This document shows, one piece after another, positions 1-5,807 of a stretch of 7,458 nt of DNA (position 1 is its first letter; every line of letters starts with the position of its first letter). This stretch comes from CAYREE01 sp964423225 (lineage in GTDB: Archaea; Altiarchaeota; Altiarchaeia; IMC4; SCGC-AAA252-I15). The stretch covers positions 1 to 7,458 of the forward strand of contig CAYREE010000113.1 of the NCBI GenBank assembly GCA_964423225.1, in the 5' to 3' direction. The translations under genes were made by a program, and so were the position numbers. Below the pieces are notes generated by a model. That model saw only the letters and a program-made list of their open reading frames with translations, did not search any database and was not told the origin of the DNA.

Positions 1-1
1 A

Positions 2-1276
2 TTGGAAAAAAAATATGCTGACACCATGCGTAGATTTTATAAATTAAGTAAATTGATAACTCATCGTGAAATTAAACAAATTAAAGGACAAGAATATGAA
101 CATTATTACAAAGAAGCAGAAGCTTTTGTAAGAAGGATGAAAAAACTTGTTGAAAAAGGAGAGTTGAGCAATTCACTTTACAAGAGACTACAATTAACAG
201 AAGAGAAGATAAACAATATCTCAGACATGGTTCTAAGTGTGGCGAAGTTAGACGATCCGATAGGCGAGGAATTGATTAAAACAGAGCTTGACAACGATCT
301 GGTATTATCAAAGATCACCGTACCAATAGGTGTGATAGGAACGATATTCGAGTCACGGCCGGATGTTGTAGCGCAGATTGGTTCATTATGCTTGAAATCA
401 GGTAATGCAGTCTTGATGAAGGGTGGGAGCGAGGCAATGAATTCCAATAAAATTCTATATGAGATCATTAGGGATGCATCAGAATCAGAAGATGTTCCAG
501 CTGGATGGATACAATTATTAGAAACCAGGGATGATGTTAAAAATATGCTTGGATTAGACGATTATATCAGCCAGTTGATCCCGCGGGGCAGCAATAGTTT
601 CGTAAAATATATTCAAGACAATACGAGGATCCCAGTATTAGGGCATGCAGCAGGTATATGTCACGTGTTTATTGACAAGGAAGCAGATTTAAAGATGGCT
701 GAAAAGATAGCATTAGATGCGAAATGCCAGTATCCAGCGGTATGTAATGCTATGGAAACCCTTCTAGTGTCAGATGACATAGCTGTAGAATTCCTCGAGG
801 GTCTTGGAAGCAAGTTAGATGAAGCAAAAGTAGAGGTTCGGGGAGATAATAAGGTCATCAAGATACTGGAAACTGCTAAGGCTGCGACTGATGAGGATTG
901 GGCTACAGAATACAATGACTTGATCCTCAACATCAAGATAGTATCCGATGTTACAGAAGCGGTTTCCAGAATCAATAAGTATGGGTCAGGACATACAGAT
1001 GCAATAGTGACTGATAGTAAGGAGACCGCACATTATTTCATAAACAATGTAGACTCATCAAGCGTCATGTGGAATGCTTCAACAAGATTCAGTGATGGAT
1101 ACAGGTATGGACTAGGAGCTGAAGTTGGAATAAGCACAAATAAACTACATGCAAGAGGACCAGTAGGACTTGAGGGATTAACTATATACAAATGGGTTCT
1201 CCATGGAAAAGGGCATATTGTCTCGGATTATGTGGGCTCTAATGCAAAAGAATTCATCCATAAAAAACTGAAATAA
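2..1276 (+). CDS. proA: Glutamate-5-semialdehyde dehydrogenase (gamma-glutamyl phosphate reductase)
   Basis: Cytoplasmic enzyme that reduces gamma-glutamyl phosphate to glutamate-5-semialdehyde with NADPH, the second step from glutamate to proline. It is an aldehyde-dehydrogenase-fold protein of 424 residues, close to the usual 415-420. Visible landmarks are PIGVIGTIFESRPD (108-121), the substrate-phosphate region LKGGSEAMNSN-like (138-149), IPRGSN (193-198), the catalytic cysteine C248 in YPAVCNAMETLL, and NASTRFSDGYRYGLGAEVG near 358-376. The C-terminal part (RGPVGLEGL, HGKGHIVSDY) resembles the reductase domain of eukaryotic P5C synthase more than E. coli ProA; this is recalled similarity, not a search. 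The frame is open to the left edge. TTG at 2 gives an N-terminus that aligns well with E. coli ProA, and ATG at 26 looks a little short. Because the upstream sequence is missing, the true start, an adjacent proB or a fused kinase domain cannot be judged. The stop lies 2 bases from the convergent gene. Confidence 0.95.
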   Translation: MEKKYADTMRRFYKLSKLITHREIKQIKGQEYEHYYKEAEAFVRRMKKLVEKGELSNSLYKRLQLTEEKINNISDMVLSVAKLDDPIGEELIKTELDNDLVLSKITVPIGVIGTIFESRPDVVAQIGSLCLKSGNAVLMKGGSEAMNSNKILYEIIRDASESEDVPAGWIQLLETRDDVKNMLGLDDYISQLIPRGSNSFVKYIQDNTRIPVLGHAAGICHVFIDKEADLKMAEKIALDAKCQYPAVCNAMETLLVSDDIAVEFLEGLGSKLDEAKVEVRGDNKVIKILETAKAATDEDWATEYNDLILNIKIVSDVTEAVSRINKYGSGHTDAIVTDSKETAHYFINNVDSSSVMWNASTRFSDGYRYGLGAEVGISTNKLHARGPVGLEGLTIYKWVLHGKGHIVSDYVGSNAKEFIHKKLK

Positions 1277-1278
1277 AC

Positions 1279-1866
1279 CTATTTCATAATGTCGATAAGC
1301 TGATTCAAGTCTTCAGCCATCAGTTCTAACTCACTTTCAGCATTAGGACATAAACCATGGCGTTTCAAAGCCTTTATCCGGTATATCAAAGACATGACCA
1401 GATCCATACTGTCACTATCAGAACCATTATTCTTAACAATTGGCTTATCCTGGTCTACAAACGCTGTTTCAAGCCATTTCACCCGCTTATTCAACTCTGT
1501 ATTCTTTCCCTTATCAGCCACATTATAGACCTTGGATGCTTTATCCACGCAGTCAAGCTCTCCAAGAATCCGTGTGAAATAACTGCTCTTACCATTACTA
1601 CTACCTGACGAGCCAGAGTCAGAAGAGAAAGATGTGAGAGGCCTGTATTTACGGCCTTTTTGATCGCTTACAACATTCTGTTCTATAGGTTTATCGTCTG
1701 TTTTAGCATTGAAGATCATGGTGTTTCCGTCATTTAGGACATCAGAAGCATTCCTTGAGTTTCTATCTGGGACGGTTTGATACGAGTCGCATCCAACCTC
1801 GCTGGCAATCTGTCCAAGAAAACCTTGATTCTTCCCTCTGCGTGTGTTATCGGTGTCCAGCCTCAT
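1279..1866 (-). CDS. Hypothetical protein with Ser/Gly-rich linker and C-terminal helical region
   Basis: I do not recognise this family. From ATG 1866 the product has 195 residues: a polar N-terminal part of about 75 residues, a low-complexity Ser/Gly/Asn linker (about residues 79-95, with SSDSGSSGSSNGKSS), and a C-terminal part of about 90 residues that looks helical and charged (ending MAEDLNQLIDIMK). No signal peptide or membrane segment is visible, so it is probably cytoplasmic. An in-frame GTG at 1887 would add seven residues. I prefer the ATG because GAGGT at 1878-1874 sits 7 bases before it, and the TATA box at 1928-1919 would put the transcript start near 1898. The gene is convergent with proA (2-base gap) and divergent from the aconitase gene. 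The coding call rests on the long open frame, the ribosome binding site and the promoter. The linker suggests two units joined flexibly. Function unknown. Confidence 0.75.
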   Translation of the reverse strand: MRLDTDNTRRGKNQGFLGQIASEVGCDSYQTVPDRNSRNASDVLNDGNTMIFNAKTDDKPIEQNVVSDQKGRKYRPLTSFSSDSGSSGSSNGKSSYFTRILGELDCVDKASKVYNVADKGKNTELNKRVKWLETAFVDQDKPIVKNNGSDSDSMDLVMSLIYRIKALKRHGLCPNAESELELMAEDLNQLIDIMK

Positions 1867-1873
1867 GGTTACA

Positions 1874-1878
1874 ACCTC
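1874..1878 (-). promoter_or_regulatory. Ribosome binding site GAGGT deciding the ATG 1866 start
   Basis: On the minus strand GAGGT is followed by a 7-base spacer and ATG at 1866. A second GAGGT lies upstream at 1896-1892, 4 bases before the alternative GTG at 1887. The downstream copy has the better spacing and start codon, so ATG 1866 is favoured, but use of both starts is not excluded. Confidence 0.6.
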
Positions 1879-1918
1879 AGTAACCACCCCAACCTCGACA
1901 ATTAAATATTTGGTTCAG

Positions 1919-1928
1919 TATATAAAAA
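1919..1928 (-). promoter_or_regulatory. Archaeal TATA box for the 195-residue gene, possibly shared with the aconitase gene
   Basis: Read on the minus strand this is TTTTTATATA, close to the archaeal TATA consensus. A start about 26 bases downstream falls near 1898, leaving a leader of about 32 bases that includes the GAGGT site before ATG 1866. Read on the plus strand it is TATATAAAAA and would place a start near 1950, so one TBP site might serve both divergent genes. The assignment is from sequence only. Confidence 0.5.
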
Positions 1929-1937
1929 CAAAAGTGG

Positions 1938-1946
1938 CTTTTTATT
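1938..1946 (+). promoter_or_regulatory. Possible second TATA-like element for the aconitase-isocitrate dehydrogenase operon
   Basis: CTTTTTATT is centred about 30 bases before ATG 1972. Used as a TATA box it would give a leaderless or nearly leaderless transcript. That would fit the lack of any Shine-Dalgarno sequence in front of the aconitase start. The alternative is the shared element at 1919-1928 with a leader of about 22 bases. Confidence 0.35.
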
Positions 1947-1971
1947 GTTTTATAGATAATAAATACCGAAA

Positions 1972-3897
1972 ATGGCCTCTATTACAGAGAAAATACTTGT
2001 AAAACACTTGGTTGAAGGTTCGTTAAAACCTGGTGAAGAGATAGCAATAACTATAGATCAGACGCTTACCCAGGATGCTACCGGAACTATGGCCTACTTA
2101 CAGTTCGAATCCATGAATATACTCCAGGTTAAGACTAGGTTGTCGGTCAGTTATGTGGATCATAATATGCTACAGACTGACTATCGGAATGCTGACGACC
2201 ATGAGTATCTGCGATCAGTGGCTGCAAAATATGGGATTTATTTCAGTCAGCCTGGAAATGGGGTATGTCATCAAGTACATTTAGAACGATTTGCAATGCC
2301 AGGGGAGACACTTCTTGGCTCAGATAGTCATACGCCAACATGCGGAGGGATTGGAATGCTCGCGATCGGGGCTGGTGGACTTGATGTTAGTGTTGCAATG
2401 GGTGGGGGACCATTCTACCTTACTATGCCTCAAATAATTGGTGTAGAGCTTACTGGAGAGCTTTCTAACTGGGTTTCTGCAAAGGATGTGATACTAGAGC
2501 TTCTTAGAAGGCATTCTGTAAAAGGTGGTGTTGGAAAAATCTTCGAATTTTTCGGGGAAGGTGTGAAGACATTAAGTGTTCCTGAAAGGGCGACGATCAC
2601 AAATATGGGTGCTGAACTCGGTTTGACTACATCGATTTTCCCAAGTGATGAGGTCACAAAGGAATTCATGGTAAAACAAGGTCGTGGAAAAGAGTGGATA
2701 GAAATGGAAGCAGAAGATCCGAAATATGACAAGGTAATTAAACTTGATTTAGGGATTGTGGAGCCTCTGATAGCTAAACCACATAGTCCTGATAATGTTG
2801 TCCCAGTAACTGAATTAAATGAATTGAATGTCAACCAGATCTGTATAGGTTCTTGTACAAACTCTTCATTAAAGGATCTGATGACTGCTGCAAAAATGCT
2901 TGAAGGAAAGAAAATCCATCCTAACGTGAGTTTTACAGTTTCTCCAGGATCAAGACAGGTCTTTGAGATGCTTGCAGAATCAGGTGATCTAGGAGTTCTC
3001 GTGAATGCAGGTGCACGGATACTTGAACCATCATGTGGTCCATGTATCGGGATGGGTCAGGCACCACCTTCTAAAGGGATTACATTAAGGACGTTTAACC
3101 GTAATTTCGAGGGTAGGAGCGGGACAAAGGACGCATCAATATATCTTTCGAGTGTTGAAGTAGCCGTGGCATCAGCGATAAAAGGTGTAATAACCGATCC
3201 AAGATCATTAGGCGATGCATCAAAGATCATTCTTCCTGAAAATTTCCTGGTAGACGACGAAATGATAATCCCACCCTCAGATAACAAGAATGATATCAAG
3301 GTTGTGATGGGGCCGAATATCAAACCAGTCCCAGTAGGCCAGCCTTTATCTGATGTCATATCGGGTAAAGTCTTGTTAAAGACCCTGGATAATGTGACAA
3401 CAGATCATATCATGCCAGCAGGTTCAAAGATACTACCTTTAAGAAGTAATATCCCCGCAATTAGTGAATTTACTTTCACTAGAATAGATCCTTCCTTTCC
3501 AGAAAGAGCTAAGAAACATGGGGGTGGATTCATAGTTGGTGGAGAGAATTACGGACAGGGTTCAAGCCGTGAACACGCAGCCCTGGCTCCAATGCATCTT
3601 GGTGTGCGTGCAGTAATAGCAAAATCATTTGCAAGGATACATAAGGCTAACCTAATCAATTTTGGGATAATGCCTCTTGAATTCCTGGATGTAAAAGATT
3701 ATGATCATATCGAACAGGAAGACATTATTGAAATATCTAACCTGATGAAGAATATTGATAAAGATTCCTTCAAGATAAAGAATACTACAAAGACTATGAC
3801 CTATGAAGTTAAGACCGGTTTTACAAAGCGGCAGAAGGAGATTCTTCTTTCCGGAGGATTGTTAAATTATACAAAGGCAAAGCAAGATGGTGCATGA
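1972..3897 (+). CDS. Aconitate hydratase (compact, Aquifex-type aconitase)
   Basis: Cytoplasmic [4Fe-4S] enzyme that interconverts citrate and isocitrate through cis-aconitate. The 641-residue protein is much shorter than the roughly 900-residue bacterial AcnA and, from memory, matches the compact Aquifex-type subgroup. Cluster ligands are all present: C295 in IGSCTNSS, and C355 and C358 in CGPCIG. Other active-site signatures are the DATGTMA region (35-41), YVDHN (61-65), GSDSHTPTCGGIG (116-128), DHIMPAGSKI (478-487) and YGQGSSREHAAL (527-538), the last carrying the catalytic serine and arginine (S531-R533). Residues up to about 430 form the large cluster domains and about 465-595 the swivel domain, so large and small parts are fused, unlike LeuC/LeuD. 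The start ATG has no clear ribosome binding site. The last 11 bases overlap the next gene, which uses the product isocitrate. Homoaconitase or another hydratase of the family is less likely given that partner. Confidence 0.94.
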   Translation: MASITEKILVKHLVEGSLKPGEEIAITIDQTLTQDATGTMAYLQFESMNILQVKTRLSVSYVDHNMLQTDYRNADDHEYLRSVAAKYGIYFSQPGNGVCHQVHLERFAMPGETLLGSDSHTPTCGGIGMLAIGAGGLDVSVAMGGGPFYLTMPQIIGVELTGELSNWVSAKDVILELLRRHSVKGGVGKIFEFFGEGVKTLSVPERATITNMGAELGLTTSIFPSDEVTKEFMVKQGRGKEWIEMEAEDPKYDKVIKLDLGIVEPLIAKPHSPDNVVPVTELNELNVNQICIGSCTNSSLKDLMTAAKMLEGKKIHPNVSFTVSPGSRQVFEMLAESGDLGVLVNAGARILEPSCGPCIGMGQAPPSKGITLRTFNRNFEGRSGTKDASIYLSSVEVAVASAIKGVITDPRSLGDASKIILPENFLVDDEMIIPPSDNKNDIKVVMGPNIKPVPVGQPLSDVISGKVLLKTLDNVTTDHIMPAGSKILPLRSNIPAISEFTFTRIDPSFPERAKKHGGGFIVGGENYGQGSSREHAALAPMHLGVRAVIAKSFARIHKANLINFGIMPLEFLDVKDYDHIEQEDIIEISNLMKNIDKDSFKIKNTTKTMTYEVKTGFTKRQKEILLSGGLLNYTKAKQDGA

Positions 3898-4951
3898 GAT
3901 AACTTTAATCCCTGGAGATGGGATAGGCCCTGAGATAACGGATGCGGTAGTCAAATGTATTCAGGCAGCGGGAGTGGACGTGAACTGGGATGTACAGACT
4001 GCGGGAATTGAAGTCTATGAGACTGATGGAAATCCATTGCCTGGACGAGTGTTGGATAGTATAAAGAAGAATAAAGTTGCATTGAAGGCTCCAGTTACAA
4101 CTCCTTTAGGCAAGGGTTTTAGAAGTGTCAACGTGCAGTTAAGGCAGGCCCTGGATTTATACTCTTGTGTCAGACCTTGCAAGACATATCCTGGGATAAA
4201 CTCAAGTTATGCTGATGTGGATATTGTGATTGTACGGGAAAATACTGAAGGCTTGTATGCGGGCATAGAGTTTGACTTGGGTTCGGATGATGTCAAGGAT
4301 TTGATCAGTTTTGTAGGAAAAAGGACTGGGAAGAAAATTAAAGATGATTCAGCAATAAGCCTAAAGCCGCTTTCAGAATCCAGTTCGAAACGAATTGTTA
4401 AATTCGCTTTTGAATACGCGTTGAAGAACGATCGTGTAAAAGTAACTGGTGTTACAAAGTCGAATATCATGAAATTCAGTGATGGTTTATTCATGAGAGT
4501 TGCCGAGGAACTATCAACTGATTATAAAGTAGAATATGAACATCGATTGATTGATGCATTATGTATGCAGTTAGTCCAGAATCCATTGCAGTTTGATGTA
4601 CTGGTCCTACCAAATCTTTACGGGGATATTGTCAGCGATCTTTGTGCAGGTCTTGTTGGTGGCTTGGGGATTGCGCCTGGAGCCAATATCGGTACTGATT
4701 ATTCAGTCTTCGAAGCTACTCATGGAAGTGCACCAGACATTGCTGGTAAGAATATCGCTAATCCAACAGCTCTCCTATTAAGTGCTGTGATGATGCTTAA
4801 GCATATCAATGAGGCTGATGCAGCAGATAAGATTGAATATGCTGTCACTAAAGTTCTTTCTCGTGGTGTGGATGTTACGCCAGACATAAAGCCTGGTAGT
4901 GGCAAGACAACATGTGACATGGCTGATGCAATCATCGATTCAATAGATTAG
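3887..4951 (+). CDS. Isocitrate dehydrogenase, predicted NAD-dependent
   Basis: Oxidatively decarboxylates isocitrate to 2-oxoglutarate in the cytoplasm. The 354-residue protein belongs to the isocitrate/isopropylmalate dehydrogenase family and has the usual compact length. Substrate choice reads as isocitrate from FRSVNVQLRQALDLYSCVRP (78-97): S80, N82 and R86 match the E. coli Icd residues that contact the substrate, whereas isopropylmalate enzymes lack this S-x-N pattern. R96, R118, Y124 (ENTEGLYAG), K191 and D223/D247/D251 (metal-binding aspartates, NLYGDIVSD) are present. In the cofactor loop HGSAPDIAGKNIANP, D284 and I285 stand where NADP enzymes have Lys and Tyr, which predicts NAD use. 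The start ATG lies inside the end of the aconitase gene (11-base overlap, no nearby ribosome binding site), suggesting translational coupling. GTG at 3890 is an alternative. Homoisocitrate dehydrogenase is a less likely reading, since the aconitase neighbour supports isocitrate. Confidence 0.92.
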   Translation: MVHEITLIPGDGIGPEITDAVVKCIQAAGVDVNWDVQTAGIEVYETDGNPLPGRVLDSIKKNKVALKAPVTTPLGKGFRSVNVQLRQALDLYSCVRPCKTYPGINSSYADVDIVIVRENTEGLYAGIEFDLGSDDVKDLISFVGKRTGKKIKDDSAISLKPLSESSSKRIVKFAFEYALKNDRVKVTGVTKSNIMKFSDGLFMRVAEELSTDYKVEYEHRLIDALCMQLVQNPLQFDVLVLPNLYGDIVSDLCAGLVGGLGIAPGANIGTDYSVFEATHGSAPDIAGKNIANPTALLLSAVMMLKHINEADAADKIEYAVTKVLSRGVDVTPDIKPGSGKTTCDMADAIIDSID

Positions 4952-4954
4952 ATT

Positions 4955-4995
4955 GCCCCTACCTTCCTTTTATTCGGTATCTCCTATTCTATTAA
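4955..4995 (+). terminator. Pyrimidine-rich tract after the isocitrate dehydrogenase gene
   Basis: Just after the TAG at 4949-4951 the plus strand is strongly pyrimidine-rich, with runs such as CCTTCCTTTTATT and CTCCTATTCTATT. Archaeal polymerase often stops at T-rich stretches without a hairpin, so this may end the aconitase operon. There is no inverted repeat, and transcription may continue into the 77-residue gene. Confidence 0.25.
4968..4974 (+). promoter_or_regulatory. Weak TATA-like element before the 77-residue gene
   Basis: TTTTATT is placed so that a transcript starting about 27 bases on would begin near 4998, directly before the ribosome binding site at 4999-5005. The motif is short and lies in a T-rich stretch that could equally be a terminator. 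Confidence 0.25.
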
Positions 4996-4998
4996 TAC

Positions 4999-5005
4999 AG
5001 GTGAT
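4999..5005 (+). promoter_or_regulatory. Strong Shine-Dalgarno sequence AGGTGAT
   Basis: AGGTGAT matches seven bases of the GGAGGTGAT complement of the 16S rRNA tail and is 6 bases before ATG 5012. It is the strongest ribosome binding site in the window and is the main evidence that the small downstream frame is translated. Confidence 0.75.
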
Positions 5006-5011
5006 TTTTTT

Positions 5012-5245
5012 ATGAGCGATGGTTATGGTCAGGAAATATATAATGAAGCATATACTATGCGGTTTAAGCTTGATGACATAGATTGCAAACTTGATACGAT
5101 CTCATCCTATATGAGTAAGGCAGATACTATCGAGGAATATTTAAGCCAGATAATACGTGAGATAAGTGGTTTACGTCGTGATATGAGGGAGATAGCTGGT
5201 GGTGGAAAACCACCCCATATGCGGGATGCTAAGGGATTGCTCTAA
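5012..5245 (+). CDS. Small hypothetical helical (possible coiled-coil) protein
   Basis: A 77-residue protein of unknown function. Residues about 15-62 look like one or two amphipathic helices: hydrophobic positions recur roughly every three to four residues (FKLDDIDCKLDTISSYM, then IEEYLSQIIREISGLRRDM), as in a short coiled coil. The tail is Gly/Pro-rich and basic (GGGKPPHMRDAKGLL). There is no signal peptide or membrane segment. It lies 60 bases after the isocitrate dehydrogenase gene and its stop overlaps by 4 bases the end of the convergent 54-residue gene. The strong AGGTGAT site with 6-base spacing supports translation from ATG 5012. It could oligomerise or act as a small adaptor, but nothing in the sequence says with what. 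I do not recognise the family. Confidence 0.72.
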   Translation: MSDGYGQEIYNEAYTMRFKLDDIDCKLDTISSYMSKADTIEEYLSQIIREISGLRRDMREIAGGGKPPHMRDAKGLL

Positions 5246-5406
5246 TCCTTCAAGTGTTTCTTCTTTAACTTTATGATTTCTTCAGTAGTCGGTTCTATAG
5301 ATCCTAGGTATTCAACATATTCTTGTTTGACATTACCGTTTTTTCTAACAGATTTTACAAGATAGTAGTATTGCCTGCCTTTTATCTTTTTTTTTCTGAT
5401 AAACAT
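5242..5406 (-). CDS. Small basic protein like the N-terminal module of IS1634-type transposases
   Basis: A 54-residue frame from ATG 5406 to TAG 5242. The protein begins MFIRKKKIKGRQYYYLVKSV, continues RKNGNVKQEYVEYLGS, and ends in a Lys-rich helix (TTEEIIKLKKKHLKD). The pattern R-K-x-K-x-x-G-x-x-YYYLV-x-S-x-R-x-x-G-x-V-x-Q-x-x-V-x-YLG is one I know from the start of IS1634/IS4-like transposases and from small stand-alone archaeal proteins; this is recalled, not searched. About 20 of 54 residues are basic, so nucleic-acid binding is plausible. It begins one base after the stop of the 132-residue gene (TAA-G-ATG), which suggests coupled translation as third gene of the proC operon. No clear ribosome binding site of its own is seen. 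It could instead be a remnant of a decayed transposase, but the clean start, stop and operon position favour a real small gene. Confidence 0.7.
   Translation of the reverse strand: MFIRKKKIKGRQYYYLVKSVRKNGNVKQEYVEYLGSIEPTTEEIIKLKKKHLKD
5387..5395 (+). terminator. T9 run that may end plus-strand transcription from the 77-residue gene
   Basis: Nine consecutive T on the plus strand lie about 140 bases after the 77-residue gene. Archaeal RNA polymerase can terminate at such runs. The run is also the complement of Lys codons (KKK) near the start of the 54-residue gene, so it may only reflect coding. Confidence 0.25.
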
Positions 5407-5407
5407 C

Positions 5408-5806
5408 TTATAAAAGTCGACGGAATATACTCTCTAAAACAAGTTTCAAGCTCGCAAGTTCGTTATCAGTCATCTTTAATGCGATCTTCACCTTGTCCTT
5501 TTCAGCATTAATATATTCTTGATTATACTGCATCCGTGTTTCAGTTGATACGTCTCCACGCTTGAATGTGTGAAAACAACGCCATTCCTTCCTATTCTTT
5601 ATCGATAGTGATAATCCTGCGATCTCATCCATGGAAAGCTTTACTCTTATAAGGGTTTTTTTATCACTGAATGTGATTAAACAAAACTTGCTCTTGTCTA
5701 TTGGTACGCTTATTGTTAGACTTGTGGTTTTACCACTTGTCGCATGTATGTAACTATAAAAAACCTTTAATTGCACACTCGCCTTTGAACCAGTATTTCC
5801 TGCCAT
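5408..5806 (-). CDS. Hypothetical protein, possible Whirly/PC4-like nucleic-acid-binding fold
   Basis: A protein of 132 residues from ATG 5806. An in-frame GTG at 5815 would add three residues and overlap proC by 8 bases, but AGGTG at 5817-5813 lies exactly 6 bases before the ATG, which decides the start. I do not recognise the family by sequence. By eye it alternates strand-like stretches (VQLKVFYSYIHA, TTSLTISVPI, KFCLITFSD, TLIRVKLS) with a helix-like piece (MDEIAGLSLSIKN), then strand-like pieces (EWRCFHTF, TRMQYNQEYI, DKVKIALKM) and a final helix (TDNELASLKLVLESIFRRLL). This two-fold strand-strand-strand-helix order is reminiscent of Whirly and PC4-type single-stranded nucleic-acid-binding proteins. 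That is inference and needs a structure prediction. The gene follows proC after one base (TAA-T-ATG) and precedes the 54-residue gene by one base, so the three are almost certainly co-transcribed. Confidence 0.72.
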   Translation of the reverse strand: MAGNTGSKASVQLKVFYSYIHATSGKTTSLTISVPIDKSKFCLITFSDKKTLIRVKLSMDEIAGLSLSIKNRKEWRCFHTFKRGDVSTETRMQYNQEYINAEKDKVKIALKMTDNELASLKLVLESIFRRLL

Positions 5807-5807
5807 A

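Noticed and set aside
178..975. Minus-strand frames of about 96-104 codons inside proA
   Set aside because: They are antisense shadows of a strongly conserved enzyme, without start signals or recognisable products.
1357..1608. Plus-strand frame of 83 codons opposite the 195-residue gene
   Set aside because: It has no ribosome binding site, and the minus-strand frame on the same bases is longer, has a promoter and a ribosome binding site, and fits exactly between its neighbours.
1910..1920. GGTTCAG as part of a tRNA T-loop
   Set aside because: No cloverleaf, acceptor stem or anticodon arm can be formed around it, and it lies in a promoter region.
2430..3359. Minus-strand frames of 100-134 codons inside the aconitase gene
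   Set aside because: They lie opposite cluster-binding and other conserved aconitase residues and have no expression signals.
4207..4935. Frames on both strands inside the isocitrate dehydrogenase gene
   Set aside because: All are within the conserved dehydrogenase sequence and show no independent signals.
3887..4951. 3-Isopropylmalate dehydrogenase or tartrate dehydrogenase as the identity of the dehydrogenase
   Set aside because: The RSVNVQLRQ motif carries the isocitrate-specific serine and asparagine, and the gene overlaps an aconitase gene rather than leuCD.
5201..5214. Hairpin GGTGG-AAAA-CCACC near the end of the 77-residue gene, as a terminator
   Set aside because: It lies inside the coding sequence for GGGKPP, is only 5 base pairs and has no T-run after it.
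5242..5244. TAG stops (1279-1281, 4949-4951, 5242-5244) as pyrrolysine read-through sites
   Set aside because: Each ends a protein at a sensible length, and extension of the 54-residue gene would only run antisense into the 77-residue gene. Three ordinary TAG stops in so short a window argue against recoding.
5242..5406. A complete insertion sequence around the transposase-like 54-residue gene
   Set aside because: There is no catalytic transposase domain, terminal inverted repeat or target duplication; neighbouring genes abut directly.
5323..5511. Plus-strand frame of 62 codons, and the similar frame at 6109-6414
   Set aside because: Both are antisense to genes of the proC operon, and the first crosses the T9 run and the junction of two well-supported minus-strand genes.
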